This document shows, piece by piece, positions 23,581 through 33,061 of a DNA stretch of 64,000 nucleotides. Made by a program: the position numbers and the translations under genes. The DNA is from Candidatus Pantoea edessiphila (GTDB lineage: Bacteria > Pseudomonadota > Gammaproteobacteria > Enterobacterales > Enterobacteriaceae), in the NCBI RefSeq assembly GCF_002933355.1, contig NZ_PDKU01000002.1, positions 87,082 to 151,081 on the forward strand. The letters are read 5' to 3'. Within the stretch, counting starts at the first letter, position 1. The number at the start of each line of letters is the position of its first letter. Below the pieces are notes generated by a model. The model saw nothing but the letters and a program-made list of their open reading frames with translations, ran no database searches and was not told the origin of the DNA.

Positions 23581-24477
23581 TTATTTTATCTTTAGTCTCA
23601 TTGACATATCTAGTGAACATATATTTTTAGTGAAATCGCCAATTGAGATATAATCTATCCCAATTTGTGCAAGCTTACTTATTAAACAATCATTTATATT
23701 ACCAGATAGCTCTAGAGGTACGCGTTTATTATTAATTTTTATAGCTTGTTTTGTTTTTTCAAAGTCAAAATTATCTAGCATTATAATATCTGCTCCAGCA
23801 TTTATAGCTTGGATTAATTCAGCTATCGATTCCACTTCTACTTCAATAGTATTATCAGGTAACATAGAGCGGGCGCTTTCGATAGCTTTTTGTATAGATC
23901 CAATAGCAATAATATGATTTTCTTTAATTAAAAAAGCATCTGATAATCCAACACGATGACTATTGCCTCCTCCACATATCACAGCATGCTTTAAAGCAGT
24001 ACGTAATCCTGGTAAAGTTTTACGTGTATCTAATAATTTCGTATTAGTATTATTTATCAATGAAACATAATGACTAACTTTAGTAGCAACACCAGATAAA
24101 GTTTGTATAAAATTTAATATAGTACGTTCAGATGTAATAATTGCACGTGATGATCCTTCAATTTCAATTAGTAATTGTTTAGGTTTTATTTTTTGTCTTT
24201 CTTCAACATGCCAAGTTAAATTGACTGATTGATGTAATTGTTTAAATATTTCTTTAACCCAATCAGTACCACAAAAAATACCTTCCTCGTTAGTAATAAT
24301 TTGAGCATATGCTTTACTATTTTTTGGTAATATATTAACAGTAATATCATTATTAATATTAATTTCTCCTCCTAAATCTTCTTCTAGAGCTCTCATAACA
24401 GTCTTTGGAATATCTTTTTTCACTAATTTCGTTAATTCAATATAATGATTATCTGATTCGCATATATGATTATACAT
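23581..24477 (-). CDS. nadC: Quinolinate phosphoribosyltransferase NadC
   Basis: Converts quinolinate and PRPP to nicotinate mononucleotide in de novo NAD synthesis. The start at 24477 (MYNHICESDNHYIELTKLV) gives 298 residues and the same N-terminal length as E. coli (297); a longer frame to 24522 is rejected. Landmarks are LREDLGG-like LEEDLGGEIN, ERTILNFIQTLSGVAT, LDTRKTLPGLR, CGGGNSHRVGLSDAFLIKEN and ADIIMLDNF. ampDE, aroP and pdhR, which lie between nadC and aceE in E. coli, are gone. Confidence 0.97.
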   Translation of the reverse strand: MYNHICESDNHYIELTKLVKKDIPKTVMRALEEDLGGEININNDITVNILPKNSKAYAQIITNEEGIFCGTDWVKEIFKQLHQSVNLTWHVEERQKIKPKQLLIEIEGSSRAIITSERTILNFIQTLSGVATKVSHYVSLINNTNTKLLDTRKTLPGLRTALKHAVICGGGNSHRVGLSDAFLIKENHIIAIGSIQKAIESARSMLPDNTIEVEVESIAELIQAINAGADIIMLDNFDFEKTKQAIKINNKRVPLELSGNINDCLISKLAQIGIDYISIGDFTKNICSLDMSMRLKIK

Positions 24478-24685
24478 ATCGGTTCTATCATTCCTATAAA
24501 ATAATATATATGATATAATCATATATAGTGTTGAAATTATTCATGATAATGTAATCTTCAATTATCCAATAGTTACTGTTATAACATGTAATGTTATTGT
24601 TAATAATAATTTATATAAAAATATTTAAAGAAACATTCTTTCAGTAATATGAAAACATATTTAATTATATAAAACAATTAATTGG

Positions 24686-24742
24686 ATTTTGAAAAAACAT
24701 ATAAAATATTACACGTTAATATTTTATATGTTTTTTCAAAAT
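24686..24742. repeat. Perfect 25-bp inverted repeat upstream of aceE
   Basis: The arms 24686-24710 and 24718-24742 are exact reverse complements around the 7-nt spacer ACACGTT. The left arm begins ATTTTGAAAAAACAT. As RNA or cruciform DNA this is the strongest hairpin I noticed in the window. It lies between two divergent genes, not at a gene end, so an ordinary terminator role is hard to explain. Confidence 0.95.
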
Positions 24743-24864
24743 AATTATCACAAAAAAATAGTTTCATTAAATTCACGAATAAAAATTATTGGGTTAATCG
24801 AATAAATAATATAATGTAACAACATTATCAATTAATTATCTAAAAACAGTGTTACTTTAAATTA

Positions 24865-24907
24865 ATAACTGATAAAATCATTTTGGTAAAGATACTCTAT
24901 CAGTTAT
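24865..24907. repeat. 10-bp inverted repeat in the aceE upstream region
   Basis: ATAACTGATA at 24865-24874 is exactly complementary to TATCAGTTAT at 24898-24907, with 23 nt between. It ends 64 nt before the aceE ATG and could be an operator or a leader hairpin. Chance is possible in AT-rich DNA. Confidence 0.6.
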
Positions 24908-24971
24908 CAATTAAATGCTTAAATATAAATTTATTTACTTTTTAATTATAATAAATACATAAGGAAATACC

Positions 24972-27635
24972 ATGTCAGATGATCTGTATAATGACGTGGA
25001 TCCGATTGAAACTCGTGAATGGTTACAGGCGATTGAATCGGTTATCCGTGAAGAAGGTATTGAACGGGCACAATACTTAATTAATCAAGTTTTGATAACA
25101 GCTCGTAAAAGCGGAGTACAAGTTAATTCGAGTGCGTTTATTAGTGATTATATAAATTCCATTCCTGTTGAAGATGAACCTGATTATCCAGGTGATGTTT
25201 TCCTTGAACGTCGTATTCGATCTGCAATTCGTTGGAATGCTATTATATCTGTATTAAGAGCTTCAAACAAAAATCTAGAGCTCGGTGGCCATCTTGCATC
25301 TTTTCAATCTTCTGCTACTATCTACGAAGTTTGTTTCAATCACTTTTTTCGTGCACCTAACAACAAAGATGGTGGTGATTTAGTATATTTCCAAGGACAT
25401 ATATCTCCAGGTATTTATTCTAGGGCGTTTTTAGAAGGTCGTTTAACTGAAGAACAAATGAATAATTTTCGTCAAGAAGTATATGGTAATGGTTTATCCT
25501 CTTATCCTCATCCTAAATTAATGCCAGATTTTTGGCAATTTCCAACTGTTTCCATGGGTCTTGGTCCTCTATCAGCAATTTATCAAGCTAAGTTCTTAAA
25601 ATATCTTCATCACCGTGGTTTAAAAGATACATCAGCACAAACTGTTTATGCTTTTCTTGGCGATGGAGAAATGGATGAACCGGAAGCAAAGGGTGCTATT
25701 ACTATTGCAACTCGTGAACAACTAGATAATTTAATTTTTATAATCAATTGTAATTTACAACGATTAGATGGACCAGTTATCGGTAATGGAAAGATAATTA
25801 ATGAGCTTGAAGGAATTTTTATCGGAGCAGGATGGGAAGTGATTAAAGTAATTTGGGGTGGTCGTTGGGATAAATTATTAAATAAAGATACTACCGGTAA
25901 ATTAAAACAATTGATGAATGAAACTGTTGATGGTGATTATCAAACTTTTAAGTCACGTAATGGTGCTTATGTACGTAAATATTTTTTTGGTAAATATCTA
26001 GAAACAGCTAATCTTGTTAAAGATATGTCTGATGATGAAATATGGGCATTAAATCGAGGAGGTCATGATCCTAAAAAAATTTATGCTGCACTAAAGAGAG
26101 CAAAAAATATAAAAAATAAACCAGTACTAATTTTAGCTCATACCATAAAAGGTTATGGTATGGGAGATATTGCTGAAGGTAAAAATATTGCTCATCAAGT
26201 CAAAAAACTGAACTTGGATAATCTTCGTTATATTAGAGATCGATTTAATATTGAAATAGAAAATGAAAAAATTGAGCAACTTCCATATATAACTTTTGAA
26301 CCAAATTCAAGTGAATATAATTATTTACATCAACAAAGAAAACAATTAGGTGGTTATTTACCAACACGTAAGTCTCAATTTACAGAAACTTTAGATATTC
26401 CAGATCTAGAAGAATTTAAATCTTTATTGCAAAAACAAAACAAAGATATTTCAACTACAATAGCTTTTGTACGTGTTTTAAATATAATGTTAAGAAATAA
26501 TTCAATTAAAAGTAGAATAGTTCCTATTCTTGCTGATGAAGCACGCACTTTTGGTATGGAAGGTTTATTTCGTCAAATTGGTATTTATAATCCAAATGGT
26601 CAGAAATACATACCTCAAGATCATGCACAAGTTGCATACTATAAAGAAGATAAAAAAGGGCAAATTTTACAAGAAGGAATTAATGAATTAGGTGCAGGTT
26701 CATCTTGGTTAGCTGCTGCAACTTCATACAGTACTAATAATTTACCAATGATTCCATTTTATATCTATTATTCAATATTTGGATTTCAGCGTATTGGTGA
26801 TTTAATGTGGTTAGCAGGAGATCAACAAGCTAGAGGTTTTTTAGTTGGAGCCACCTCTGGCAGAACTACTCTCAATGGTGAAGGTCTACAACACGAAGAT
26901 GGTCATAGTCACATTCATTCCTTAACAATACCAAATTGTGTATCTTATGATCCTGCATACGCTTACGAACTAGCTGTTATTATGCATGCCGGTTTAGTAC
27001 GTATGTATGGAAAATCTCAAGAAAATATTTATTATTATATTACGACTTTAAATGAAAATTATCATATGCCAGAAATGCCTCAGGGAGTTGAAGAAGGGAT
27101 ATGTAAAGGTATTTATAAACTAGAAAGCATAGGAAGAAAAAATATTGAAGTTCAACTATTAGGTTCAGGTTCAATATTAAGACATGTACGTGAAGCTGCT
27201 AAAATTTTATTAAAAAATTATAATATTAGTTCAGATGTATATAGTGTCACATCATTTACTGAATTAGCTCGTGATGGTCAAGATTGTGAAAGGTGGAATA
27301 TGCTACATCCAAATGAGAAAGCTCGAATTCCATATATTGCTCAAGTAATCAAAAATATACCAACTGTTGCATCAACAGACTACATAAAACTATTTGCTGA
27401 ACAAGTTCGTAACTATATTCCTACAAGTAATTATAGAGTTTTAGGTACAGATGGTTTCGGACGTTCTGATAGTCGTGAAAATTTACGTCATCACTTTGAA
27501 ATTGATACTTCTTATATTGTGGTTGCAGCATTAGCTGAACTAGCTAAATGTGATAAAATTGATAAAGATGTAGTAGCAAAAACCATTAATCAATTTAATA
27601 TTGATCCTGATAAAATTAACCCACGTTTAGCTTGA
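24972..27635 (+). CDS. aceE: Pyruvate dehydrogenase E1 component AceE
   Basis: Homodimeric ThDP-dependent E1 of the pyruvate dehydrogenase complex; it decarboxylates pyruvate and passes the acetyl group to lipoyl-E2. The 887 residues equal the E. coli length. The N-terminal E2-binding region starts MSDDLYNDVDPIETREW. The ThDP motif begins GDGEMDEPEAKGAI (about 230) and closes with NCNLQRLDGPV. Other blocks are LADEARTFGMEGLFRQ, LQHEDGHSHI and LGTDGFGRSDSRENLRHHFE. An AAGGA box precedes the ATG. It heads aceE-aceF-lpd. Confidence 0.98.
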   Translation: MSDDLYNDVDPIETREWLQAIESVIREEGIERAQYLINQVLITARKSGVQVNSSAFISDYINSIPVEDEPDYPGDVFLERRIRSAIRWNAIISVLRASNKNLELGGHLASFQSSATIYEVCFNHFFRAPNNKDGGDLVYFQGHISPGIYSRAFLEGRLTEEQMNNFRQEVYGNGLSSYPHPKLMPDFWQFPTVSMGLGPLSAIYQAKFLKYLHHRGLKDTSAQTVYAFLGDGEMDEPEAKGAITIATREQLDNLIFIINCNLQRLDGPVIGNGKIINELEGIFIGAGWEVIKVIWGGRWDKLLNKDTTGKLKQLMNETVDGDYQTFKSRNGAYVRKYFFGKYLETANLVKDMSDDEIWALNRGGHDPKKIYAALKRAKNIKNKPVLILAHTIKGYGMGDIAEGKNIAHQVKKLNLDNLRYIRDRFNIEIENEKIEQLPYITFEPNSSEYNYLHQQRKQLGGYLPTRKSQFTETLDIPDLEEFKSLLQKQNKDISTTIAFVRVLNIMLRNNSIKSRIVPILADEARTFGMEGLFRQIGIYNPNGQKYIPQDHAQVAYYKEDKKGQILQEGINELGAGSSWLAAATSYSTNNLPMIPFYIYYSIFGFQRIGDLMWLAGDQQARGFLVGATSGRTTLNGEGLQHEDGHSHIHSLTIPNCVSYDPAYAYELAVIMHAGLVRMYGKSQENIYYYITTLNENYHMPEMPQGVEEGICKGIYKLESIGRKNIEVQLLGSGSILRHVREAAKILLKNYNISSDVYSVTSFTELARDGQDCERWNMLHPNEKARIPYIAQVIKNIPTVASTDYIKLFAEQVRNYIPTSNYRVLGTDGFGRSDSRENLRHHFEIDTSYIVVAALAELAKCDKIDKDVVAKTINQFNIDPDKINPRLA

Positions 27636-27649
27636 GAGGTGATATAGGA

Positions 27650-28972
27650 ATGAATGTTAATATCAATATACCCGATATTGGAGATGGTGAATTTGAAGTA
27701 ACTGAAGTTTTAGTTAAAGTTGGTGACATAATAGATACTGAGCAATCATTGATAACAGTTGAAGGAAATAAGGCTTCAATAGAAATACCTTCTCCACATA
27801 AAGGAATAATACAGAATATTAATCTTATTCCTGGCGATAAAGTCAAAACTGGTTCTTTAATTATGGTATTAAAAAAAATAAATGGAATGCCCATTAATAT
27901 TGATCAGAATAAAAAAGAAATAATATCTTCTGAAGTAAAAAAAGAAATAATATCTTCTGAAGTAAAATCTGAATCCGAATATATTTTAACTAATAATATA
28001 GATCATTTATGTAATAAAAAAAATGATAAAGTTGATAATAAAATTTATGTTCATGCTTCTCCTGTAGTTCGTCGTATAGCACGTAAATTTGGTGTTAATT
28101 TAGCTAAGGTAAAAGGTACGGGCAGAAAAAATCGTATTCTTAAAGAATGTATTTATAATTACATAAAAGAAGCAGTTGAATTTGTTGAAACTAAGTTCAC
28201 ATCACATAATTTTAAAGATACATATAAAAATAATGATTTAATCAAAAATATTAGTAATATTAATAATTTTAGTGATGTTAAAGAAATTAAATTAAGTACT
28301 ATTCAAAAGATTTCTGGTAAGCATTTAAGTCATAATTGGGTAACGATTCCACATGTTACACACTTTGATAAAGTTGATATTACTAATCTGGAAGATTTTC
28401 GTAATAAACAAAATACAGAAATTAAAAAAACACATCCAAATACAAAAATTAACCTTCTGATATTTATTATGAAAGCAGTTTATTACGCGCTTAATCAAAT
28501 GCCAAGATTTAATAGTTCATTATCTTCAGATTTACAAAAATTAATACTTAAAAAAAATATCAATATTGGTATTGCAGTAGATACTCCCAGAGGATTACTT
28601 GTTCCTGTTTTTAAAAACATTGATAAAAAAAACATTATTCAATTATCAATAGAATTAATAGATATTGTAAAAAATGCTATTCAAGGACGATTAACTGCAG
28701 AAATAATGCAAGATGGAACCTTTACGATTTCCAGTTTAGGAGGCATTGGTACAAAATTTTTTACACCTATTATCAATGCTCCGGAAGTTGCCATTTTGGG
28801 AATTTCTACATTTTCTATAGAACCAGTATGGAATGGTAAAGAATTTTTACCACGTTTGATGTTACCTATTTCTCTTTCATTTGATCATAGAGTGATTGAT
28901 GGTGCAGATGGTGCACGTTTTATAAATTTAGTAAAAAATATATTAGAAGATATTCGTCTCTTAATAATTTAA
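27650..28972 (+). CDS. aceF: Dihydrolipoamide acetyltransferase E2 AceF, single lipoyl domain
   Basis: Core of the pyruvate dehydrogenase complex. The start at 27650 (MNVNINIPDIGDG) has a GAGAGGTG box and gives 441 residues, against about 630 in E. coli. There is one lipoyl domain, with lipoyl-lysine 41 in VEGNKAS (E. coli usually EGDKAS), instead of three. Residues 89-97 and 98-106 are a duplicated KEIISSEVK in the linker. The E1/E3-binding domain starts near VHASPVVRRIARKFGVN (about 133). The catalytic domain ends with SFDHRVIDGADGARF, active His about 414. Shortened E2 proteins are common in reduced genomes. Confidence 0.97.
   Translation: MNVNINIPDIGDGEFEVTEVLVKVGDIIDTEQSLITVEGNKASIEIPSPHKGIIQNINLIPGDKVKTGSLIMVLKKINGMPINIDQNKKEIISSEVKKEIISSEVKSESEYILTNNIDHLCNKKNDKVDNKIYVHASPVVRRIARKFGVNLAKVKGTGRKNRILKECIYNYIKEAVEFVETKFTSHNFKDTYKNNDLIKNISNINNFSDVKEIKLSTIQKISGKHLSHNWVTIPHVTHFDKVDITNLEDFRNKQNTEIKKTHPNTKINLLIFIMKAVYYALNQMPRFNSSLSSDLQKLILKKNINIGIAVDTPRGLLVPVFKNIDKKNIIQLSIELIDIVKNAIQGRLTAEIMQDGTFTISSLGGIGTKFFTPIINAPEVAILGISTFSIEPVWNGKEFLPRLMLPISLSFDHRVIDGADGARFINLVKNILEDIRLLII
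27914..27967 (+). repeat. 27-bp in-frame tandem duplication in the aceF linker
   Basis: The segments 27914-27940 and 27941-27967 are identical, each starting AAAGAAATAATATC. Both are read in the aceF frame as nine residues, so the reading frame is kept. The place is the flexible linker between the lipoyl and subunit-binding domains, which tolerates length change. Confidence 0.95.
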
Positions 28973-29012
28973 GAAAATAAAACATTAGTAAAATATAAGA
29001 TAAGAGGTCAAA

Positions 29013-30437
29013 ATGAATATTGATATTAAAACACAAGTAGTAGTAATAGGAGGAGGACCATCAGGTTATTCTGCGGCTTTTCGTTGTAGCGATTTAGGTT
29101 TAGAAACAGTTTTAATAGAACGTTATAATAGTCTCGGTGGCGTATGTTTAAACGTAGGTTGTATCCCATCGAAAGCTTTATTACATATTGCTAAGGTAAT
29201 TAAAGAAACAAAGGTATTAAAAAATAAAGGTATTAACTTTGATAATATATCCATTAATCTAGAGCAGATAAGATCCTGGAAATCAAATATTATTAATAAG
29301 TTTACTAGTGGTTTATTTAATATGGCAAAAATTAGAAAAGTCAGGGTTATTCATGGTTTAGGTAAATTTATTGATTCTCATACCTTAGTAGTCAATGATA
29401 ACAATAAAATTACAACAATCTACTTTGATAATGCTATTATTGCTTGCGGTTCAATTCCTATCAAATTACCTATTTTTCCTTATGAAGATTCTAGAATATG
29501 GGATTCAACAGATGCACTTCAATTAAAAGAAATACCGAAAAAATTACTAATTATAGGTGGTGGTATCATAGGTTTAGAAATGGCTACTATCTATCATGCA
29601 TTAGGTTCTGAAATTACAATAATAGAAATGTATGATCAAATAATACCAAATGCTGATAAAGATATTATTAAAAATTTTACTAGTAGTATTAGTAGTAAAT
29701 TTAAAATAATGTTAGAAACGAAAATCAAAACAGTAGAAGCAAAACAGGATGGAATTTATGTTGATATAAAAGAAACAAACTTAGTAAATAACATTCAACG
29801 TTATGATACGGTATTAGTTGCTATTGGTAGAGTGCCAAACGTACAGATATTAGATCTTGAAAACGCAGGAGTTCAGACAGAAAATAATTATATTTGCGTT
29901 AATAAGCAAATGCGTACAAATATTCCACATATTTATGCAGTTGGCGACATTGTTGGTCAACCCATGCTAGCTCATAAAGGTACTCATGAAGGTCATGTTG
30001 CAGCGGAGGTTATTGCAGGATTAAAACACTATTTTGATACTAAAATAATTCCGTCTGTTTCTTATACTGAACCAGAAGTAGCTTGGGTAGGCATAACAGA
30101 AAAAGAAGCAAAGAAGCAAGGTATTGAATATGAAACATCTGTTTTTCCTTGGACAGCGTCTGGTCGAGCTCTAGCTTCTCAGTGTGAAAATGGCATGACT
30201 AAATTAATTTTTGATAAAAAAACACATCGCATTATTGGTGGAGCAATAGTTGGAACTAATGCAGGGGAACTATTAGGTGAAATATCTTTAGGCATTGAAA
30301 TGGGATGTGATGCAGAAGATATTGCTTTAACTATACATGCTCATCCTACTTTGTATGAATCTATAGGATTAGCAGCTGAAATTTTCGAAGGCACTGTTAC
30401 TGATATAATCAATACAAAAAATAAATTAAAAATTTAA
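29013..30437 (+). CDS. lpd: Dihydrolipoamide dehydrogenase Lpd (E3)
   Basis: FAD enzyme that reoxidises dihydrolipoyl groups of pyruvate dehydrogenase (and of 2-oxoglutarate dehydrogenase and glycine cleavage if present). The 474 residues equal the E. coli length. The FAD fold is VVVIGGGPSGYSAAFR, the redox disulfide is GGVCLNVGCIPSKALL (about 42-57), the NAD fold LLIIGGGIIGLEMA, then AVGDIVGQPMLAHK. The C-terminal HAHPTLYES contains the active-site His of the partner subunit. An AAGAGGT box precedes it, 40 nt after aceF. Confidence 0.98.
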   Translation: MNIDIKTQVVVIGGGPSGYSAAFRCSDLGLETVLIERYNSLGGVCLNVGCIPSKALLHIAKVIKETKVLKNKGINFDNISINLEQIRSWKSNIINKFTSGLFNMAKIRKVRVIHGLGKFIDSHTLVVNDNNKITTIYFDNAIIACGSIPIKLPIFPYEDSRIWDSTDALQLKEIPKKLLIIGGGIIGLEMATIYHALGSEITIIEMYDQIIPNADKDIIKNFTSSISSKFKIMLETKIKTVEAKQDGIYVDIKETNLVNNIQRYDTVLVAIGRVPNVQILDLENAGVQTENNYICVNKQMRTNIPHIYAVGDIVGQPMLAHKGTHEGHVAAEVIAGLKHYFDTKIIPSVSYTEPEVAWVGITEKEAKKQGIEYETSVFPWTASGRALASQCENGMTKLIFDKKTHRIIGGAIVGTNAGELLGEISLGIEMGCDAEDIALTIHAHPTLYESIGLAAEIFEGTVTDIINTKNKLKI

Positions 30438-30737
30438 AACATATTTTATTAAGTAACATTATAGATCTAATGAATCAATGTCTTTAATAAATGATATATT
30501 TTTAATGTGTTATAGTGGGGGTGATTATATTTATAAAGACTGCTATTTATTTTTAATAAAGCAATAGAAATATAAAATTTATTTTAAGACTAGAGAATAA
30601 TTAATAATCTTTAATTAAGTTATTTAAAATTTATATTCGTTTCGTTAACATAAAATATGTTGTAATTTAATATGACATGAGTTTACTATGAAAAACAGTA
30701 GCTAATTGGTTTTGACTATAATAGTTAGGCTAAAAAT
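30438..30737. other. lpd-hpt intergenic region
   Basis: 300 bp between two plus-strand genes. acnB, speDE, cueO, gcd and others lie here in E. coli; none is recognisable. A TTGACT next to TATAAT-like bases near 30711-30725 is too compressed to be called a promoter. A G-run GTGGGGGTG at 30515-30523 stands out in the AT-rich context but has no visible role. Confidence 0.5.
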
Positions 30738-31277
30738 ATGAAACATGTTATTGAAGTAATGATTCCTGAACGAGCAATTGCTATGCGTATAATTGAGCTA
30801 GGTAATGATATTAATAATTATTATAATGGTAAAAGTAATAATATAATAATAGTTGGATTACTTCGCGGTTCATTTATGTTTATGGCAGATTTATGCCGAG
30901 CTATAAAAGTACCTCATAAAGTTGATTTTATTACTGTGTCTAGTTATTACGGCAATATGACAAGACAAAATGATGTAAAAATTTTAAAAGATCTGGATGA
31001 AGACATTCGTGATAAAGATGTATTACTTGTTGAAGATATTATAGATTCTGGAAACACATTAAAAAGCGTGTGTAATATTTTGAAATCACGTCAACCAAAA
31101 TCATTGATTTTATGTACTTTACTAGATAAATCAAAACAACGTAAAATAAAAATTCATGTTGAATATGTTGGATTCATTATACCAGATGAATTTGTTGTTG
31201 GATTTGGTATTGATTATAAGCAGCAATATCGTAACTTACCTTATATTGGCAAGGTAATACAGCTTAAACAAAAATAA
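30738..31277 (+). CDS. hpt: Hypoxanthine phosphoribosyltransferase Hpt
   Basis: Purine salvage enzyme that makes IMP (and GMP) from hypoxanthine (and guanine) and PRPP. The 179 residues match E. coli (178). The PRPP loop is [14 protein letters not shown] (about 94-107). [16 protein letters not shown] and the C-terminal [24 protein letters not shown] are typical. Its retention suggests the symbiont takes up purine bases, perhaps from the host. It converges on panC. Confidence 0.97.
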   Translation: MKHVIEVMIPERAIAMRIIELGNDINNYYNGKSNNIIIVGLLRGSFMFMADLCRAIKVPHKVDFITVSSYYGNMTRQNDVKILKDLDEDIRDKDVLLVEDIIDSGNTLKSVCNILKSRQPKSLILCTLLDKSKQRKIKIHVEYVGFIIPDEFVVGFGIDYKQQYRNLPYIGKVIQLKQK

Positions 31278-31306
31278 TTTTTTGTATATTAGCAAAAACA
31301 AAAAAT
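31277..31306. terminator. Putative bidirectional terminator between hpt and panC
   Basis: ATTTTTTGT (31277-31285) and ACAAAAAAT (31298-31306) can pair around a 12-nt loop, and a T-rich stretch follows on the plus strand. The position between converging genes favours a terminator. It starts at the last base of hpt. The stem is weak, being nearly all A-T pairs. Confidence 0.45.
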
Positions 31307-31331
31307 ATTTTTTAATATTTTGTATAAATAT

Positions 31332-32189
31332 TTATAATATAAATTTTTTACAGTCTATTAGTCTTGTATTACCAATTTTAGCTGCTGCCAGTATAACTAC
31401 ATTCTTGCTTTTTCTCTTTAATGTTAACGTTTGTAACGTAAATTCATCACAAATAGCTAAACCATCTGGTTTTAACCCATAATGTATTAGTATTTTATTG
31501 GCTTTATCAATAGTGTGAATAGTATTAAATTTAAAATCATTAATTAACTTGTTAGCGATATAATCTATTACTTTATTTAAATATGTTGCTTTTTTAAGTT
31601 CCTTTTCATTTAAATGTATATTACGCGAACTTAGTGCTAAACCATCTGCATTTCGCACAGTAGGAACACCAACAATGATGATATCAAAATTCATATCAAT
31701 GACCATTTTACGGATAATTACCAGTTGTTGAAAATCTTTTTCACCAAAATAAGCAATATTTGGTTGCACTAAATTAAATAATTTACTGACTATAGTTGTT
31801 ACTCCTTGAAAATGATAAGGACGATTGATACCTTCTAACATAGAAGATAATATGGGTACTTGGACAAATGTTTGATGTTTGAGTCCATTTGGATATATTT
31901 CAATTATTTTTGGAACAAAAACAATATTAACTAAATTTTTTTTTAATTTTTTATAATCTTCACTTAGAGTACGTGGATAATTTAATAAATCATTATCATT
32001 ATCGAATTGCATGGGATTAATAAATATAGATACCACCAATATATCACTGTTCTTACGTGCTTCTCTAACTAATTTTAAATGTCCATCATGTATGTTACCC
32101 ATGGTAGGTACTAACGAAATAATTTTATTTTTCTTTTTCCAATGCTTGATTTGATCATTTAACTGAGATATATCTTTAATAATAAACAT
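31332..32189 (-). CDS. panC: Pantothenate synthetase PanC
   Basis: Joins pantoate and beta-alanine with ATP to give pantothenate. The 285 residues match E. coli (283). The ATP-binding PTMGNIHDGHLKLVREA is near residue 28; FINPMQF, NYPRTLSED, STIVSKLFNLVQP-type TTIVSKLFNLVQP, YFGEKDFQQL and LSSRNIHL follow. panB lies 16 nt upstream in the same operon. panD, which supplies beta-alanine and stands between hpt and panC in E. coli, is missing here. Confidence 0.97.
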   Translation of the reverse strand: MFIIKDISQLNDQIKHWKKKNKIISLVPTMGNIHDGHLKLVREARKNSDILVVSIFINPMQFDNDNDLLNYPRTLSEDYKKLKKNLVNIVFVPKIIEIYPNGLKHQTFVQVPILSSMLEGINRPYHFQGVTTIVSKLFNLVQPNIAYFGEKDFQQLVIIRKMVIDMNFDIIIVGVPTVRNADGLALSSRNIHLNEKELKKATYLNKVIDYIANKLINDFKFNTIHTIDKANKILIHYGLKPDGLAICDEFTLQTLTLKRKSKNVVILAAAKIGNTRLIDCKKFIL

Positions 32190-32205
32190 TATATTTCATT
32201 TATTC

Positions 32206-32997
32206 CTAAAAACAATTTTTTATCGTTGGATAAGATCCAGATTCTACTTCATTAATATACTGGCGAACAGCTGAACGAATATCTCCTGTTTCAGATAAGA
32301 AATTTTTAGCAAATTTTGGAATACATCCATCAGTAATACCTAAAATATCATGCATTACCAATATTTGGCCATCTGTACTATTTCCCGCACCAATACCTAT
32401 TACAGGGATTTTCAGTGTATTAGTAATAATTTGTGCTAGTGTACTTGGTATGCATTCCACAACTAATAATTGTGCTCCTGCAGATTCAATTGCTTTTGCA
32501 TTATTAAGTATAATATTAGCATTTTCTTTACCGCAGCCTTGTAGTTTGTAACTACTTAAAATATTTATTGATTGAGGTGTGAGACCTATATGACCACAAA
32601 CTGCTACTGAACGTTCAGTAAGCATACGTATTGTTTCAGTAACCCATAAACCCCCTTCTAGTTTTACTAGATTAGCTCCCATACGCATCAATTTAGCAGC
32701 ATTTTTAAAAGATTGTTGTGGAGTAGAGTAGCTCATAAAAGGCATATCAGCTATTAATAATGCATAAGGTACACCACTATGTACTGCAGAAGTATGATAA
32801 CAAATATCATCTATCGTTACAGGAATAGTTGAATTATGACCTTTAATAGTCATACCTAAGGAATCCCCTACTAACAAAACTTGTATACCTTCATTAAAAA
32901 ATAATTTAGCAAAACTAAAATCATATGCAGTTAAAGCAGCAAATTTTTTCCCCGCTTTTTTTAATTTGTTTAAGTGTGAAATTTTAGTATATTTCAT
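32206..32997 (-). CDS. panB: Ketopantoate hydroxymethyltransferase PanB
   Basis: Transfers a hydroxymethyl group from methylene-tetrahydrofolate to 2-ketoisovalerate, the first step of pantoate synthesis. The 263 residues match E. coli (264). Landmarks are [23 protein letters not shown] (Mg site), [48 protein letters not shown] and [21 protein letters not shown] box lies 5 nt before the ATG. Its substrate 2-ketoisovalerate is an intermediate of the valine/leucine route that uses IlvIH. Confidence 0.97.
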   Translation of the reverse strand: MKYTKISHLNKLKKAGKKFAALTAYDFSFAKLFFNEGIQVLLVGDSLGMTIKGHNSTIPVTIDDICYHTSAVHSGVPYALLIADMPFMSYSTPQQSFKNAAKLMRMGANLVKLEGGLWVTETIRMLTERSVAVCGHIGLTPQSINILSSYKLQGCGKENANIILNNAKAIESAGAQLLVVECIPSTLAQIITNTLKIPVIGIGAGNSTDGQILVMHDILGITDGCIPKFAKNFLSETGDIRSAVRQYINEVESGSYPTIKNCF

Positions 32998-33061
32998 TAT
33001 GTTCTCAATGTTATAAAATAATGATGCAATTTAATAGTAAATTTCAAAAATTAATAATCAG

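Larger units (their letters stand above)
24478..24971. other. Divergent nadC / aceE intergenic region
   Basis: About 490 bp with no gene. It holds two inverted repeats, one with 25-bp perfect arms and one with 10-bp arms (listed separately). pdhR, which in E. coli precedes aceE and represses it, is absent. A TTTTGGTAAAG at 24879-24891 resembles half of a PdhR box, but the matching half is missing, so I do not call an operator. Confidence 0.6.

Noticed and set aside
24879..24891. Half of a PdhR operator upstream of aceE
   Set aside because: Only the TTGGT-like half is present, pdhR is absent, and such a short match is expected by chance.
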